A stretch of DNA of 64,000 nucleotides. Source: Daucus carota subsp. sativus (taxonomy: Eukaryota; Streptophyta; Magnoliopsida; Apiales; Apiaceae). The position numbers were made by a program, and so were the translations under genes. The stretch spans positions 56,472,949 through 56,536,948 of the forward strand of contig NC_030383.2 of assembly GCF_001625215.2 (NCBI RefSeq), given 5' to 3'. The notes under the pieces were generated by a model. The model did not search any database and was not told the DNA's origin. It worked only from the letters and a program-made list of their open reading frames with translations. Below are positions 37,901-49,193 of this stretch, one piece after another. Within the stretch, counting starts at the first letter, position 1. Every line of letters begins with the position of its first letter.

Positions 37901-38389
37901 CACACTCGGCATCTCACTATCGGAAAAGCTCATCGATTCCGGCCACACCCCCGTATCGAGAACCCCCACAATCACATCCTGAGAAACATGATTTAATTGC
38001 TGCGTCGATCTCCCATCCCACAACCCCACCTCCTTATCCAACCCCAAAAACTCCGGCGTCCTCGTCGTATGCAACTCATAAACATTTTCCCGTTCGATAC
38101 TAATCACCGAATTCGATTTTCTCAGAGCCTCAACTTCCTCACCACTCAACGACGCCGCAAACCCATGATACGCCGTCGTATAGCTATACAACAGCGCCTC
38201 CGAAGCCTCACCGGAATCCGACACCGCCTGGAGGCTCGAAGAGTACCAATCATGATGCGTCTCGAACTCATCGGGCTTCTCATTATGTCTCATGTGAACA
38301 ATGTAAGTCTGTTTGGACGCAACAACATTGTTGAAACTGAAACACTGTAATAAAACGACGAACAAGCATAGATAAGCTACACACCCCAT
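34989..38389 (-). CDS. SBT1.8: Subtilisin-like serine protease, SBT1 clade (copy B)
   Basis: Two exons, 36757-38389 and 34989-35659, joined at the same glycine codon as in copy A; 767 aa. The intron is 1,097 bp against 97 bp in copy A. Signal peptide ~1-24, I9 propeptide from [15 protein letters not shown], processing region [13 protein letters not shown]. The catalytic set is canonical: Asp145 ([11 protein letters not shown]), His219 (DGHGTHTAS), Asn321 (SAGNSGP), Ser547 (GTSMSCPH). The PA domain contains [20 protein letters not shown]. The first exon is clearly richer in GC than its surroundings and gives long spurious open frames in other frames. The nearest Arabidopsis relative is thought to be SBT1.8. 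ATG 38389 heads the signal peptide; an upstream in-frame extension reads into low-complexity sequence and was rejected. Confidence 0.96.
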
Positions 38390-39485
38390 TGAGAAGAATG
38401 GAGATGGGAAGAACAAGAGATGAGTTTGTTTTGTTTTGTGTGTATAGGTGTGTGTATGTATAATATTCAAGGAGGGAAAGGACAGTGGGTGGAACTGCAA
38501 CTGTGAACTGTCAGAGAAGATGGAAAGTATGATAGACCAGTGTCGGGTATATAAAATGTAACCGTTTGTTTTTTAGGTTTGTGGTTTGGGTTTATTACGG
38601 TTGTGCCATTGTTGGCGGTTTGTTTTTAAATTGTTTTGTGAGGGTAGAAAAGGTGTGTACGTTTTTTTAAAATGAGCCGTTTCTTTTGTGTACTCGCGAC
38701 GACGTGGCACCTTCGTACTACAGTACGTTATTTTATTTGGTTGAGGGTTTTTGTGAAGGTGTTGCATGTGATTATGTGGTTAAAATAACGGTTGCATGTG
38801 GATTTATGCGATATTTTATCAATGATAATCATGGCTTTGTAACGTTCTTATGTTTGATTACAGTTCTCGTATATGTCTTAAATATAGGCAGATATTCGTT
38901 TGAGTTGGCTTAAATGAAATGATACTTAAAAAGAAGTGGAGTGTGAGTGAGAATTAAACTAATAATCACAAATTATTGTGTATTTTTTCAGTTCCAACTT
39001 CATTCTCACGACTTTTTAAAAGCACTTTTTTAATTCTTTCGCAAATAGTTTCAAAAAAAATCTTTACACAAACAAGTTAAAAGGTAAAAGTTAAAAATGG
39101 GAGCAACTTCAGTTACCTAAATAGGGTCACTAACTTTTAGTCTTCTTAAACTAGTGTTATAAAAACGTGAGTCGGATTTAATCGGTAAAATCACGAAATA
39201 AGGATTAATCGGAGGGTAATTCAATTTATTGGTGATTAATCGAATGGATCAGTGATTAATTGGATTATCTTTTTGAATAAAAGTTTAGTCAAAATTTTAA
39301 CATAGGGAATTTTTTTTAAAAATGAATATGATGAAACTATATTTTAAGAGTCTCAAAATACATATCACAAAATAATATGAAAAATAGGTTGGGACAGAGT
39401 GAATATTTTTTTTTTATTTATATGAAGATTTCATTGATGTAAGTTTTTGTTTATAGTGTTGATTATCATTAATAATAAAATCATA
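38390..39485. other. Promoter of subtilase copy B and spacer
   Basis: A TATATAAAA-type element lies near 38548, about 160 bp upstream of the ATG on the minus strand. Beyond about 38900 the sequence is AT-rich spacer with no gene. Confidence 0.35.
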
Positions 39486-39697
39486 TTCCCTCTGTCCGCT
39501 GAGTTCTTTACGCAGGGGAGGAACACGCACTCTAATGCTTCTCTAAAACATATTAAAATTGTTTCTCTAAATTTAAATTTAGCTATGAAATTTTATTAAG
39601 AAAAAATCTGAAAAATAAGTTATAAAATCATATTTTACAAAAATATTAAGCATGTGTCAAATAATCAAAATATAAAATTAAATGAGAAGGCGGGAGT
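39486..39697. mobile_element. Degenerate Stowaway-like MITE
   Basis: The left end TTCCCTCTGTCCGCTGAG and the right end GGCGGGAGTG resemble Stowaway termini; the interior ACGCACTCTAATGC is shared with elements near 21138 and 44387. Ends are approximate. Confidence 0.45.
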
Positions 39698-39702
39698 GTT
39701 TA

Positions 39703-40020
39703 GAGCATCTCCAACGGTACTCCTAAATCATTCCTTAAATAATAATATAAAATGTGGCTCTTAGTAAGTTAATATATTGGAAAATGTGAGAACTCCAATG
39801 CTACTGTTTATACTTAGCTCCTAATTCATATTTTATAGTATTTATTTTACATAAATGAGAGGAAATAGTTAACTAAAAGAGAGAAAAGAGTGGAAAGAAA
39901 TTAATATTATATTGAGTTAAGAGCTACTAGATGCTCTTTAAAAAAAATGAGAGAGTATAGGTTTTTAAATTTTTAAAGAGCATCTAGGAGCTCATTGGAG
40001 CACTAAATTTTGGTTTGCTC
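39703..40020. mobile_element. Possible Tourist-like MITE
   Basis: Starts GAGCATCTCCAACGG after TTA and ends ATTTTGGTTTGCTC, with internal GAGCATCTAGGAGCTCATTGGAGC echoing the start. A clean target duplication was not found, so ends are tentative. Confidence 0.4.
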
Positions 40021-40622
40021 TACTTAGGAGCTTGTTTATAGAATTTTTGGAGTTTGCTGTTAGAAAATCAGTGTTACCTGGGTAGTAGGCAGATAAAGAA
40101 GGGGGTGTTTTGGTGAATCGAAAAAGGCGCGATTACCAAAAAAGGCTAGGTGATGGGTGTACGAGTGATTCACTGATATGCACTCAGAAGTGTGTGCAAC
40201 GGCTAGAAATTTAAGGAGACACTTGCTCCCATTCTTTTCTTGTCTCCAGTAGACCGTTTTGTTGACCGCAGGACAAGATGATCGAAGAAGAGTAATCTAC
40301 AATTCTTCCTCTACAAAATTACTCCCCACCGCCATAACGGCACTTTTTTTCTTCATAGCTCTTTCTTTGGAAAAGATTGCAACCCAACCTTGATAGCTCC
40401 AACTTACTTGTCAATGAAGTAACCAATGAATATGTGATTTATTTATGTAATGCTGAAATTACATGGCATTTGGGCAAACTTAAAAAAAATGATTCTTTGC
40501 TTAAAATAAAAAAAAAGATTAGAAGTGAGAAGTAAATAAATTAATAAAGTGTATGGAAAAAAAGTAAAAGCTGTTAGATAAAAGTTATCATTTTCGACTT
40601 CTTAAAAGTGATTCTGCTTATT
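40021..40622. other. Spacer, no gene seen
   Basis: AT-rich sequence between MITE remnants. No open frame or repeat worth reporting. Confidence 0.4.
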
Positions 40623-40674
40623 AAAATGCAACTACATACTGTCATACTCTGAGTGAGTATGTAGTTGCATTTTA
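40622..40674. repeat. Perfect foldback, 19-bp arms
   Basis: Arms AAAATGCAACTACATACT (40623-40640) and its exact reverse complement (40656-40673), extended by one further T-A pair, surround a 15-base loop. A third copy of the arm, differing by one base, lies at about 41252-41271. Confidence 0.85.
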
Positions 40675-40675
40675 G

Positions 40676-40770
40676 TCATACAGATTTAACGTATATAAGT
40701 AATTTGTCTCGTGTTATGAACAATCCCGACATTGCATATAGGAAAAGAAAAAAAAGACACAGAGGGAGTA
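40676..40770. mobile_element. Right-end fragment of a Stowaway MITE
   Basis: Matches the right part of the 24273-24531 element: ATAAGTAATTTGTCTCGTGTTATGAACAATCCCGACAT, shown here as its key landmarks, ending ACAGAGGGAGTA. The left half is absent; it begins directly after the foldback. Confidence 0.65.
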
Positions 40771-40787
40771 TTTCCGATACTCTGAGA

Positions 40788-41238
40788 GGGGTGTATTGGA
40801 TTGTGATTTTAAAATATTTTTTTGTATTCATGAAATCCGAGAGTATTCAATTGAGATTGTTTAAAATCCATTAAAATTTTAAGATATTCAATTAAGATTT
40901 TAAATTATGCTACAAAATCTGGTGGTATTCGATTGAGATTCTAAATTATACTTTAAAATCCGATGGTATTCAATTGGGATTGTTTAAAATCCATTAAAAT
41001 CTGATGGTATTCAAATGCTGATGGATTTTTTTGGATTTCATAAAATGATGGATTTTGTGACATTCTTCAGTGTATTTTAAGTTTTTTGAGATTTCATCAA
41101 AATTAATGAGATTTTGAAGTATTGTGCTTAATTCCTATCAACTCTGTTCATTTGATAAGAATCCGCACAAAATCAAATACAATCCATTAGTCCATAAACT
41201 AAAAATAATCCATTAAAATCTCAATCGAATACACCACC
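40788..41238. mobile_element. MITE with GGTGTATT terminal inverted repeats
   Basis: The left end GGGGTGTATTGGATTGTGAT and the right end, in reverse complement GGTGGTGTATTCGATTGAGA, form imperfect inverted repeats of about 25 bp. The interior repeats GGTATTCAATTGAGATT-type phrases several times. The superfamily could be PIF/Harbinger or hAT; the target duplication was not resolved. Confidence 0.55.
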
Positions 41239-41711
41239 TAATAGCCGGGAGTGAGTATGCAGTTGCATTTTTGTTTGTTCTGCAGCAGCTGTAAATGATT
41301 GATGGAAACAGCAGTGATGGTATGGAGTATGGATACAAGAGATACGTTGATATATTAGTATAAAAAGGCGTAGATAGTGGCGCCATTTGGGGCAACAGTC
41401 AGAGCTTTCCCATGATTTTAATATTCTTGATGGAAGTGATGGATCAACACTGCAAAGTTGCGCACGCTTACGTACTTGCAAACAGCACCAACATGCCTCT
41501 CCTCTTCAGTCCACTCTTCCTCCTCGCTCTTTCTTGTTTGTTTCACTGTCCTCTAATCTCGCTAATCATTTTTTCTATCCCCGCTGTTCCAGCTCTGCAC
41601 CTCGGTTTGTTTGAGATACATTAAAACTGTTTTTTTATTCAAAAGCATTAAACTCATACATTAAAACTGTTGTATTTATATTCTTTTCAATATCTTGTTT
41701 ATTTGAGATAA
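41239..41711 (+). other. Promoter-like stretch with a small hydrophobic ORF
   Basis: A TATAAAAAGG-type box near 41359 precedes an ATG at 41412 opening a 70-codon frame to 41624. The frame is hydrophobic in its second half (LFLLALSCLFHCPLISLIIF). Base composition is less AT-rich than the neighbourhood. No family was recognised and no splice partner found; it may be a remnant of a gene or chance. Confidence 0.2.
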
Positions 41712-42441
41712 GTTATTATTTCAGGTAAGTCTCATATGTTTTTTACATGATAGATTAATATCTATAAATTAATTACTTATGTAATAAATTTAAATTTGAT
41801 AAAGAATTTGAACGATTGGGCTCAAGCCCTGTTTCAGACTTCAAAAAATGGATATAATTCATATTTGAATAAAATTGGACGAATTCAAATATAACTTAAT
41901 ACTTTAAACGAGTACCGATACAATATTAGAGAAATTTAATTCATGAATGTGAGAAATAAGCACAAAAACTAAGATTTCGGTGAGCATCTTTGAAAATAAA
42001 AATTGATGGATTTTCAACATGGACTATGTCATATATATATATTTTTAATTATAAAAGGTGACTTATAAAGAGATTACAATATTTTTAAGAAAATGAAATA
42101 AGATAACTGAAAGAATATTTTTGTTTAAAATATTTTTTATTTTAAACTTATGAATTCAGAATTCGACGTGTAACCAAATCTTTTAAAAAAAAAATTTATA
42201 GATATAAGAATAGTGACAAAGAAATCAAATTTGGTGTTAGAAAATATGTCTAAATGAAGAGATTTTGGTGATATATGAATTTGAAATATTATAACTTGTG
42301 ATACAAAGGTGAATTTAGGGAAATTTAATGTTGTTAATCAAAATTCAATCAAATAATAATAAAACGTGTTTATGAGACCTACTAAGAAGAATTGAGTTAT
42401 AAATTTTACTTGCTTAAAATAAAATAACACAGAGAAATAAG

Positions 42442-42481
<40 letters not shown>

Positions 42482-43761
42482 GTCTTAAAACTATAATTTT
42501 AATATGCCATCCATCAATGTATAACATACGAGTTAAATAAAATGATTCAAACTATAATTAAATTAATTAATCATTTACAAATTAAACTAATAAAATATAA
42601 TTAATTCTGAAATGGATAATCCGACGCGATAAGGTGAAAACTAATATCTGATTAAACGGGAATAGAACAAGAATAATTTTCCATAATCCAGAATATCGAA
42701 CTTTGATCTTTAACAACTAAACATGATATACTACATTGCTCACCCCTAAGAAATAAGAGTATCAAAATATTTAAAAAGGTGAGTTTGCACGAAACTAAAA
42801 AAGTAACTATAGGACTAATTAAACTAAAAATTTCTTATTTTTATGAACTTCATGGTGCCTAACAGACAGCTACTCTATTTTTGTTATTTGAGATTTGGTT
42901 TATAACAATTACATGATAAATCATTAAAAGTCTTAATCAACAAGCTCAGAAAACTAATGATAAAAAATTAATATTTTATAACAAGACAATATTATAACAC
43001 GCGGTATCAAAGTAATAATCATCTAATATTTTAAATTAATAAAAAAAATATAAGACATTAAAATACTATATAATTGATATGAAAATTAAAAGGGTAAGCC
43101 ACATCAAATGTGTCGGAATTTTTTGGGTACAATTATAAGGTTATTAGTTCAATTGATGCTTTTATAATAAAGCAAGGTAGGGTCTTTTACATACAATATA
43201 TGTTTCAATTATTATTTATACAAGGTGTGTGCAACATATGATAAAAAAGAATGTGTTGATGGTCTGTCCATCATATATCACTTAACTATTACACAAACGT
43301 ACGCTCAAAAAAAAAATATATATATAAAACAACGCGGACCACACATCTTCATCTAATCATGATTTAGGATATCGTAATTCACATAACAAGAACAAGTTTT
43401 CATATTGGATGAAATAATTTAATAATTTTCAACAATAAATTACAGATCTTTTTAATGAGGTATAATATATTTAAATTCTAAAAGTTTCAGTATTAATTTC
43501 CAATATAATTTTGAACATGTAGATAATATGGTAGTGGCCTCTATATCCTAACGAATTTGAATATAGAAAAATCAGTTCAAATGTTGTTTTTCATCCATAA
43601 TTTTTTTTTAAATATAGTACATATTATTACTATCAATGCTATTAGATTGCAAATGTTACATTTCATATTAACATATTCTGTTTTAAAAAAAGACGTAATA
43701 ATTATGCTTGAAATAATATGATGACACACGAATATTATTTTAAACACAACAAAACTAGAGT
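41712..43761. other. AT-rich sequence, probably body of Helitron 2
   Basis: Contains a (TA)n run at about 42442-42477 and no coding sequence. The Helitron 3' end at 43790 implies that part or all of this belongs to that element, but no convincing TC 5' end was found. Confidence 0.35.
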
Positions 43762-43790
43762 CCCGTGCCTCGCACGGGCTTTTATGCTAG
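43762..43790 (+). mobile_element. Helitron 2, 3' terminus
   Basis: Hairpin CCCGTGC-CTC-GCACGGG (43762-43778) is followed 8 bases later by terminal CTAG (43787-43790) and host T. It is the same structure as at 6169-6196, 54881-54910 and, inverted, 61937-61966. The 5' boundary is unresolved. Confidence 0.65.
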
Positions 43791-43838
43791 TTAATATAAT
43801 TATAGTTCGTATCACTAGCACGCCATGTCAACACATTA

Positions 43839-44228
43839 GAGCAAGTTCAATGGTGATGTTAAAATAGATGTAACTATTGTTATAATTTGAAATCAAAAAT
43901 TGATTTTTGATGTTAAAATAGCACTTATGCTCCAATGATAAATGCAAAATAGAACCAAACATATTCAAATAAAGCTAGTATATTCTAACTACATAATCTT
44001 AAAGTACATAACTATATTTGTCATTATTACTTTATTAATGCATTTTGTCACTTGCATACTTATGTGGCAATTATAGCACTATCTATACTTGGTTCTATAT
44101 TTAAAACTAAGTATTGCATTTTGCCATTTTGCCATTTTACATTCAAGTTTAGGAACTCATTGGAGTTAGAGTTTTTTTCTTGGGTGCTAGTAATAGCACA
44201 TTCTTTAACACCACCACTGGACTTGCTC
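43839..44228. mobile_element. Tourist-like MITE
   Basis: The left end GAGCAAGTTCAATGGTGATG and the right end, in reverse complement GAGCAAGTCCAGTGGTGGTG, are close inverted repeats. They are related to the termini at 18378-18749. Flanking triplets TTA and TCA are an imperfect target duplication. Confidence 0.7.
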
Positions 44229-44386
44229 TCATTTATTTATTACGTTTTTTTATCAAATATTTTAAATAAATTTAATAACCTTTTCTTGGATAAGCCAAGA
44301 GCTAGCTTGAATCAATACATTAACTCACACACCCACACTATTGTTATATTTATTATATTGTCACTTGAGTGTATTAGTTACTGTTT

Positions 44387-44637
44387 ACTCCCTCTGTACC
44401 ACTTATTTCTTAACATTTTTTTCCCACTACTCGACACGCACTTTAATGCACATATAAAACATAGCTTTATAACTTTTTTCTAAAATTTTCTTTTTCTGAA
44501 TGAAAATTTAAACACTGAATTTTTATTAGAGAATTTTTTTTTTAAAGCAAATTATAGAACTACACTTTATAGGAGCATTAAAATGCGTGGCACGCCCCCG
44601 TCCCCCAATATTAAGAATTGAGAGGGACGGGATAGTA
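44387..44637. mobile_element. Stowaway-like MITE
   Basis: The left end CTCCCTCTGTACCACTTATT and the right end GAGAGGGACGGGATAG, flanked by TA-rich sequence, with GCACGCACTTTAATGC inside. No coding capacity. Confidence 0.6.
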
Positions 44638-45291
44638 TTATATAATAATTTGTTTTACTTATTAAACTAGATTATTGGCCCCGCCTATGTCAGAGAAATC
44701 TTTAAATGAATAAGTTTTTTTTATTTCTCCTTTGAATTACTCATATATATCCTATGAATTTCATTTCGCACCGGAAACTTTTATAGGAGAAGTTCAAATC
44801 CGTTTCGTTCGGGCAAAAACGTTTAAGACCTTCCCATAGACTTCTACGCCTCTTGTTGAGGAATGGGATACTAAGTAACCTGGCCGTACCCAGCTTTCAA
44901 ATTCTAACAATTTGGAAATTGTTTCAAGCAAATGCGCATTCCCCTCTTTTTTTGGACAGAATAAAAAAATACCCACTTTTTTCTTTTAATATCCCTGAAC
45001 GGATGAAATCTTTTTTTAGAAATTGTATGGGTAAAGGATCAGGATTGAGTTCTAGAATACATATACATATAGTATACCACCTAATTACTCTATTTCCTCT
45101 ATGGGGAAGAAATAAAATTATAGAGCCTGCGAATATTGGCAAAATTTCAAAGATCTGACCTTCTATTTCAAGGATACATGCAAATACAATAGAATAAAAA
45201 TAGAAATATTATCCTTTTATATTTGCTATTTTCTTGTATAATTTTGAACAAGCTGGTTCATTAGATAGAGAAGATCACCAAGATTTAGTGA

Positions 45292-45552
<261 letters not shown>

Positions 45553-45717
45553 TAAAATTTGTCTCTTTTTTTTGAACCAACTCCTTCCTTTGTATCGGAC
45601 CTTTCCCGCTTTCCTTACTTTCCTTCCTTGGCTAGTTCTAATTTTCCACTTTGCTTTGTTCATACAAGAAGTCAGAAAGTTGTGACAATTAAGATTCATA
45701 AGAGGAAGAACGTCTGA

Positions 45718-45753
45718 TTATCCTTGTCTTTGTTTATGTCTTGGGTTGGAACA
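45718..45753 (-). pseudogene. rpl36: 3' end of plastid rpl36
   Basis: The minus strand reads CSNPRHKQRQG then stop, the conserved C-terminus of plastid ribosomal protein L36. The downstream sequence resembles the rpl36-rps11 spacer. Only the end of the gene is present. Confidence 0.75.
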
Positions 45754-45905
45754 ATCTAGTATAATTCATACCAGAATTGAAGCTCTCTTTTTTACCCTTC
45801 TTCATATCTATATATATAGAAAAACTTCGATTATTTTAATTGTGACAAATAACAAATAAGTTGATGGGGAAAAAGGACTCCCCACCCCCAAAACAAGAAA
45901 ATAGA

Positions 45906-45982
45906 GATTCTGAAATTGCGGAGGCTTGGTTCGATCAAGCCGCTGAGTATTGGAAACAAGCTATAGCGCTTACTCCTGGAAA
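45906..45982 (+). pseudogene. ycf3: Plastid ycf3 exon 3 fragment
   Basis: Translates to [20 protein letters not shown] continuing ALTPG, the TPR-containing end of Ycf3 (photosystem I assembly). It is preceded by sequence resembling the end of the second ycf3 intron. It breaks off after ALTPG, before the normal C-terminus. Confidence 0.9.
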
Positions 45983-46000
45983 ATCATAATCACATAAAAA

Positions 46001-46827
46001 AGAGTTTGGTTCATTTATGAAATTAAATTCATTTATAAAAATTAAAACCAAATCAATCACGCATTCTGCCCTCTCTGATGGCAAGAAGACAAAAAAGAGA
46101 GTTGAATTATAGTTTCCAATTGAATCGAGTTAAGCTAATGATGAGGAGATATGTCAAGATATTACGGCTGTGTTTACACATAAGCTAAGTTTTTAATCGA
46201 CAAAATTAGTGCGTGTTAGGCTCCTAGCTTGTACATGCATTATGGAGAAGCAGACGTTAATCATGATGATTTATACTAGTGATATGTCGCCAATTATTTT
46301 CTTTCCTCTTGATCAATAACAACAGAACTTCTATCTGACTTCCGAACCAGCTACTCTCACTGTACCAAACAAAACACATGCAATTAAAGTGGTGTTTGTT
46401 TTAAGCTGATTATTAATATTTTTCGAACAACCGTATATTTACTAAGAGGAGGAATTTTTTTTTTTATACAAAATACTATACGAGATTCATAATTCATGCG
46501 TGATAATAGATTATCAACAGTGAGAATCAAATTTTAATTAAATGAATTAAAATTTTAGAAGGATATCGGCATATGAATTATGTTAAATTATAAAATAGAT
46601 GAAAAAGAAATCATAAAAATTGGATTTTTCAACCCCAACAATACTGCAAGCCACATAAATTCGAATTTGAAAATTTGAATCACTTTGCTTTGCCGGGGAA
46701 GAACTTATACTGATTAAAAATTGAAATGCACAATTATTTTGAAATACGTTATACAGTTATATTGTATAAGAGTATTGAAATATAAAAATAAGATGAGAAT
46801 TCAACAGGACGGATGAGTTATGAGCAA
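46001..46827. other. Spacer, no gene seen
   Basis: AT-rich spacer between the organellar insert and a MULE-type element. No supported coding sequence or repeat. Confidence 0.4.
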
Positions 46828-47325
46828 GGTTGTAAAAATCGGAACTCGGTCCAACTCGGTTTGGTTTCGGAAAAATGAGTACTCGAAATGAGTTGTCGGA
46901 TAACTAATCGGGTATTTTTTTTAAATTAATTTTTTCTCTATATATAATTATATACTGATTAATAATAAAAATATCTAATAAAATTAATATTTTGATAACA
47001 CACTTGAAATGAAATAATGAAATTCAAATAAAAGTTACTTATAATAATCATTCACAAGTTTTAATGATAAAACACATATACTTTTTAATTAATGTCAATA
47101 CTATAAAAAAAAGACCTAGACATATATAAATTTACGTTTACTCCCTTTTGAAATAATTTTCAAACAAAACAATAAAAAATTGATAAATCAAACTCAGATT
47201 TGATCTTAAGTACTCGGAGTCAAACCGAGTTTTGACCGACTTTTTAATAGATCGATTTTGAATCCGATTACTCGGAACTCGGATCAGGATTAAAAACGAG
47301 TATTCAGCGATTTTTAGAACGCCGA
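46828..47325. mobile_element. Short Mutator-type non-autonomous element with ~10-bp target duplication
   Basis: Flanked by TTATGAGCAA (46818-46827) and TTATGAGTAA (47326-47335), a 9-of-10 match typical of the 9-11 bp duplications of Mutator-like elements. The ends GGTTGTAAAAATCGG and, in reverse complement, GCGTTCTAAAAATCGC form imperfect inverted repeats. The interior is rich in ACTCGGA/CCGAGT motifs. No coding capacity. Confidence 0.65.
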
Positions 47326-47339
47326 TTATGAGTAAGATA

Positions 47340-47608
47340 CTCCCTCCGTCCCTCCCATTTCTTATCGTTTGGGTTGGGCACGGAGGTAAAGAAATATGTA
47401 TAAAGTAGTGGAAAAGAGAAAGAATAGTGGGTGAAGTAGTGGGATCCATTGATTTTTAATGTATAAAAAGAAGATAGTGGAGTAAAAGTAGTGTGAAAAG
47501 GAAAGAAAAGTGAAGAAGTGGTGGGACCCATTGATTATTTTGGGTAAATTTTGAAATATAAAAAAATGGATGGGACATCTCAGAAAGGAAAGTGTAAAGA
47601 AATGGGAG
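47340..47608. mobile_element. Stowaway MITE with TA target duplication
   Basis: Ends CTCCCTCCGTCCCTCCCATT and, in reverse complement, CTCCCATTTCTTTACACTTT, flanked by TA (47338-47339 and 47609-47610). It lies three bases beyond the right target duplication of the Mutator-type element. The interior is G+A-rich on the plus strand, giving long spurious minus-strand frames. Confidence 0.8.
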
Positions 47609-47610
47609 TA

Positions 47611-48833
47611 TAGCACAGGCCACCGTACCCTCCTTGCTTTGGATCGGATATGGTGACATTATTTTCGGTGGACAATAATTGCACGATGTTCAATGCATAT
47701 ACAATCACAACTCCTCCAAATTAGGTGATTCAGTTCCGAACACGACAGCAATGCACAGAAGTGGTGCGTTAAATAAACAGGCACTACTATGAAAGATGAG
47801 CACCAAATTAAGGTAACATGATGTTTTTATACAAACAAATTAATAATGTACGTGATGGTCCAAGAGGAAACCCAAAGTTTGTGAGCGAACTGGGCAAGTA
47901 GCTAGAGAAAGAAGGTTCCCGCAGTAATCAAATTTCTTTTTATATAGTCCGCACATGAATATATGCTGCATCTCTTCCAGCAATATTATAGGTGTTCGAC
48001 ACATAATTCTACGAGTGCTGTATTTTTTTCTTCTTGTGGCGTGGACAGGCTTTCATTTGTTTAAAGTTTATCGTGGAAAAAGAGGGATACTCTTGTCGTC
48101 AACTTAAGAACGATCAAAGGGCATAAAATTTTAGGATTTGTGTAGCTCAGGAGCACATGCTAAACGCGAAATTTTATATGTGTGAAAGATTTTAATTGGT
48201 GTGGTTGTTGTATTTGCGGGGACCATCATTATTACGATACAAAAACCAATCAAAATCTCTTAAACTTATAAAATTTCGCGCTGAGGGGCACACACTAGAA
48301 AAACCCAAAATTTTAAGTCAGAATTTAAAACTGTTAATGATTCTGATTTAAATTGAAAATTCTCTATTTATGTAACACGTCATTTTTTGATTTAAAATAA
48401 AAAATAAGCTATAAAATAACATTTAAAATCAGAAGTTTGTTAGATATACTTTTCTCGGCGATTTAATTTTTTTTAAACAATGTTTTGATAAAAGTTACCC
48501 ATAAATCCAAATTATCCATAAATTATTTTTATTTTCATCATTATATTTTTAATAACTCATGATACATTAATAATTCAAAATTATCCAAAACAAATCATAT
48601 TAAGTGACTTATGTTTTCTTTGGGTTTTAACATTTATTTTGCCTAGTTTGCACTCGGATTAGTGATTGTGTTTGATTTTTAATGTGCTAAACGATGGTTA
48701 TGGATATAAAGGGATTGATGTTGGGCCAAAGCTTAAAAACTGTTGGACCTCTATTTTCAATTTAAACCGAAAACATCAAAGGCCTTAAAGTTGAACTAAA
48801 AATCAATATTAGATCAGTGTTTTCAATTATACA
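47611..48833. other. Spacer, no gene seen
   Basis: No gene recognised. An inverted similarity (CGCGAAATTTTA near 48166 against TAAAATTTCGCG near 48270) may mark the ends of a small element, but no target duplication was found. Confidence 0.35.
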
Positions 48834-49193
48834 TCTACTTACTTCTATATATTAAATTGCAACCAAGGGCAAAAAGAGCAAAAGAATTAGGTGTGAAATG
48901 TCCATTATACCCCTACTTAACCTATAATTACAAGAATACCAATATGGTTCATTTATTATATTCAACATATTAAATATCATTGATTAAGGTATTTGCACAT
49001 TAATATTTATGTTAATTACACTTTTCACTTATTTATTACCCCTCATTCACAAAAGTTTTTTAACTAATATATTCATACAAAAAATATTAAATGCTAATAG
49101 TTGGTTAATTTACAAAAAATATATTTATCCCAACTGATTTTGGAACATTTAATCAAACTATCATTTTAATTATAAATTTAAATCAAGATCTTG

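Noticed and set aside
37402-38350. Several long open frames overlapping the first exon of subtilase copy B on both strands
   Set aside because: They are shadows of a GC-rich coding exon; their arginine- or proline-rich translations match no family, while the subtilase frame is unambiguous.
42030-42480. Candidate 5' ends for Helitron 2 in TATATA-rich sequence
   Set aside because: Simple repeats make any TC start arbitrary; no match to the 5' ends of the other Helitrons was clear.
47138-47659. Overlapping minus-strand frames rich in Phe, Ser and Pro
   Set aside because: They run across MITEs with purine-rich plus strands; composition alone keeps them open.
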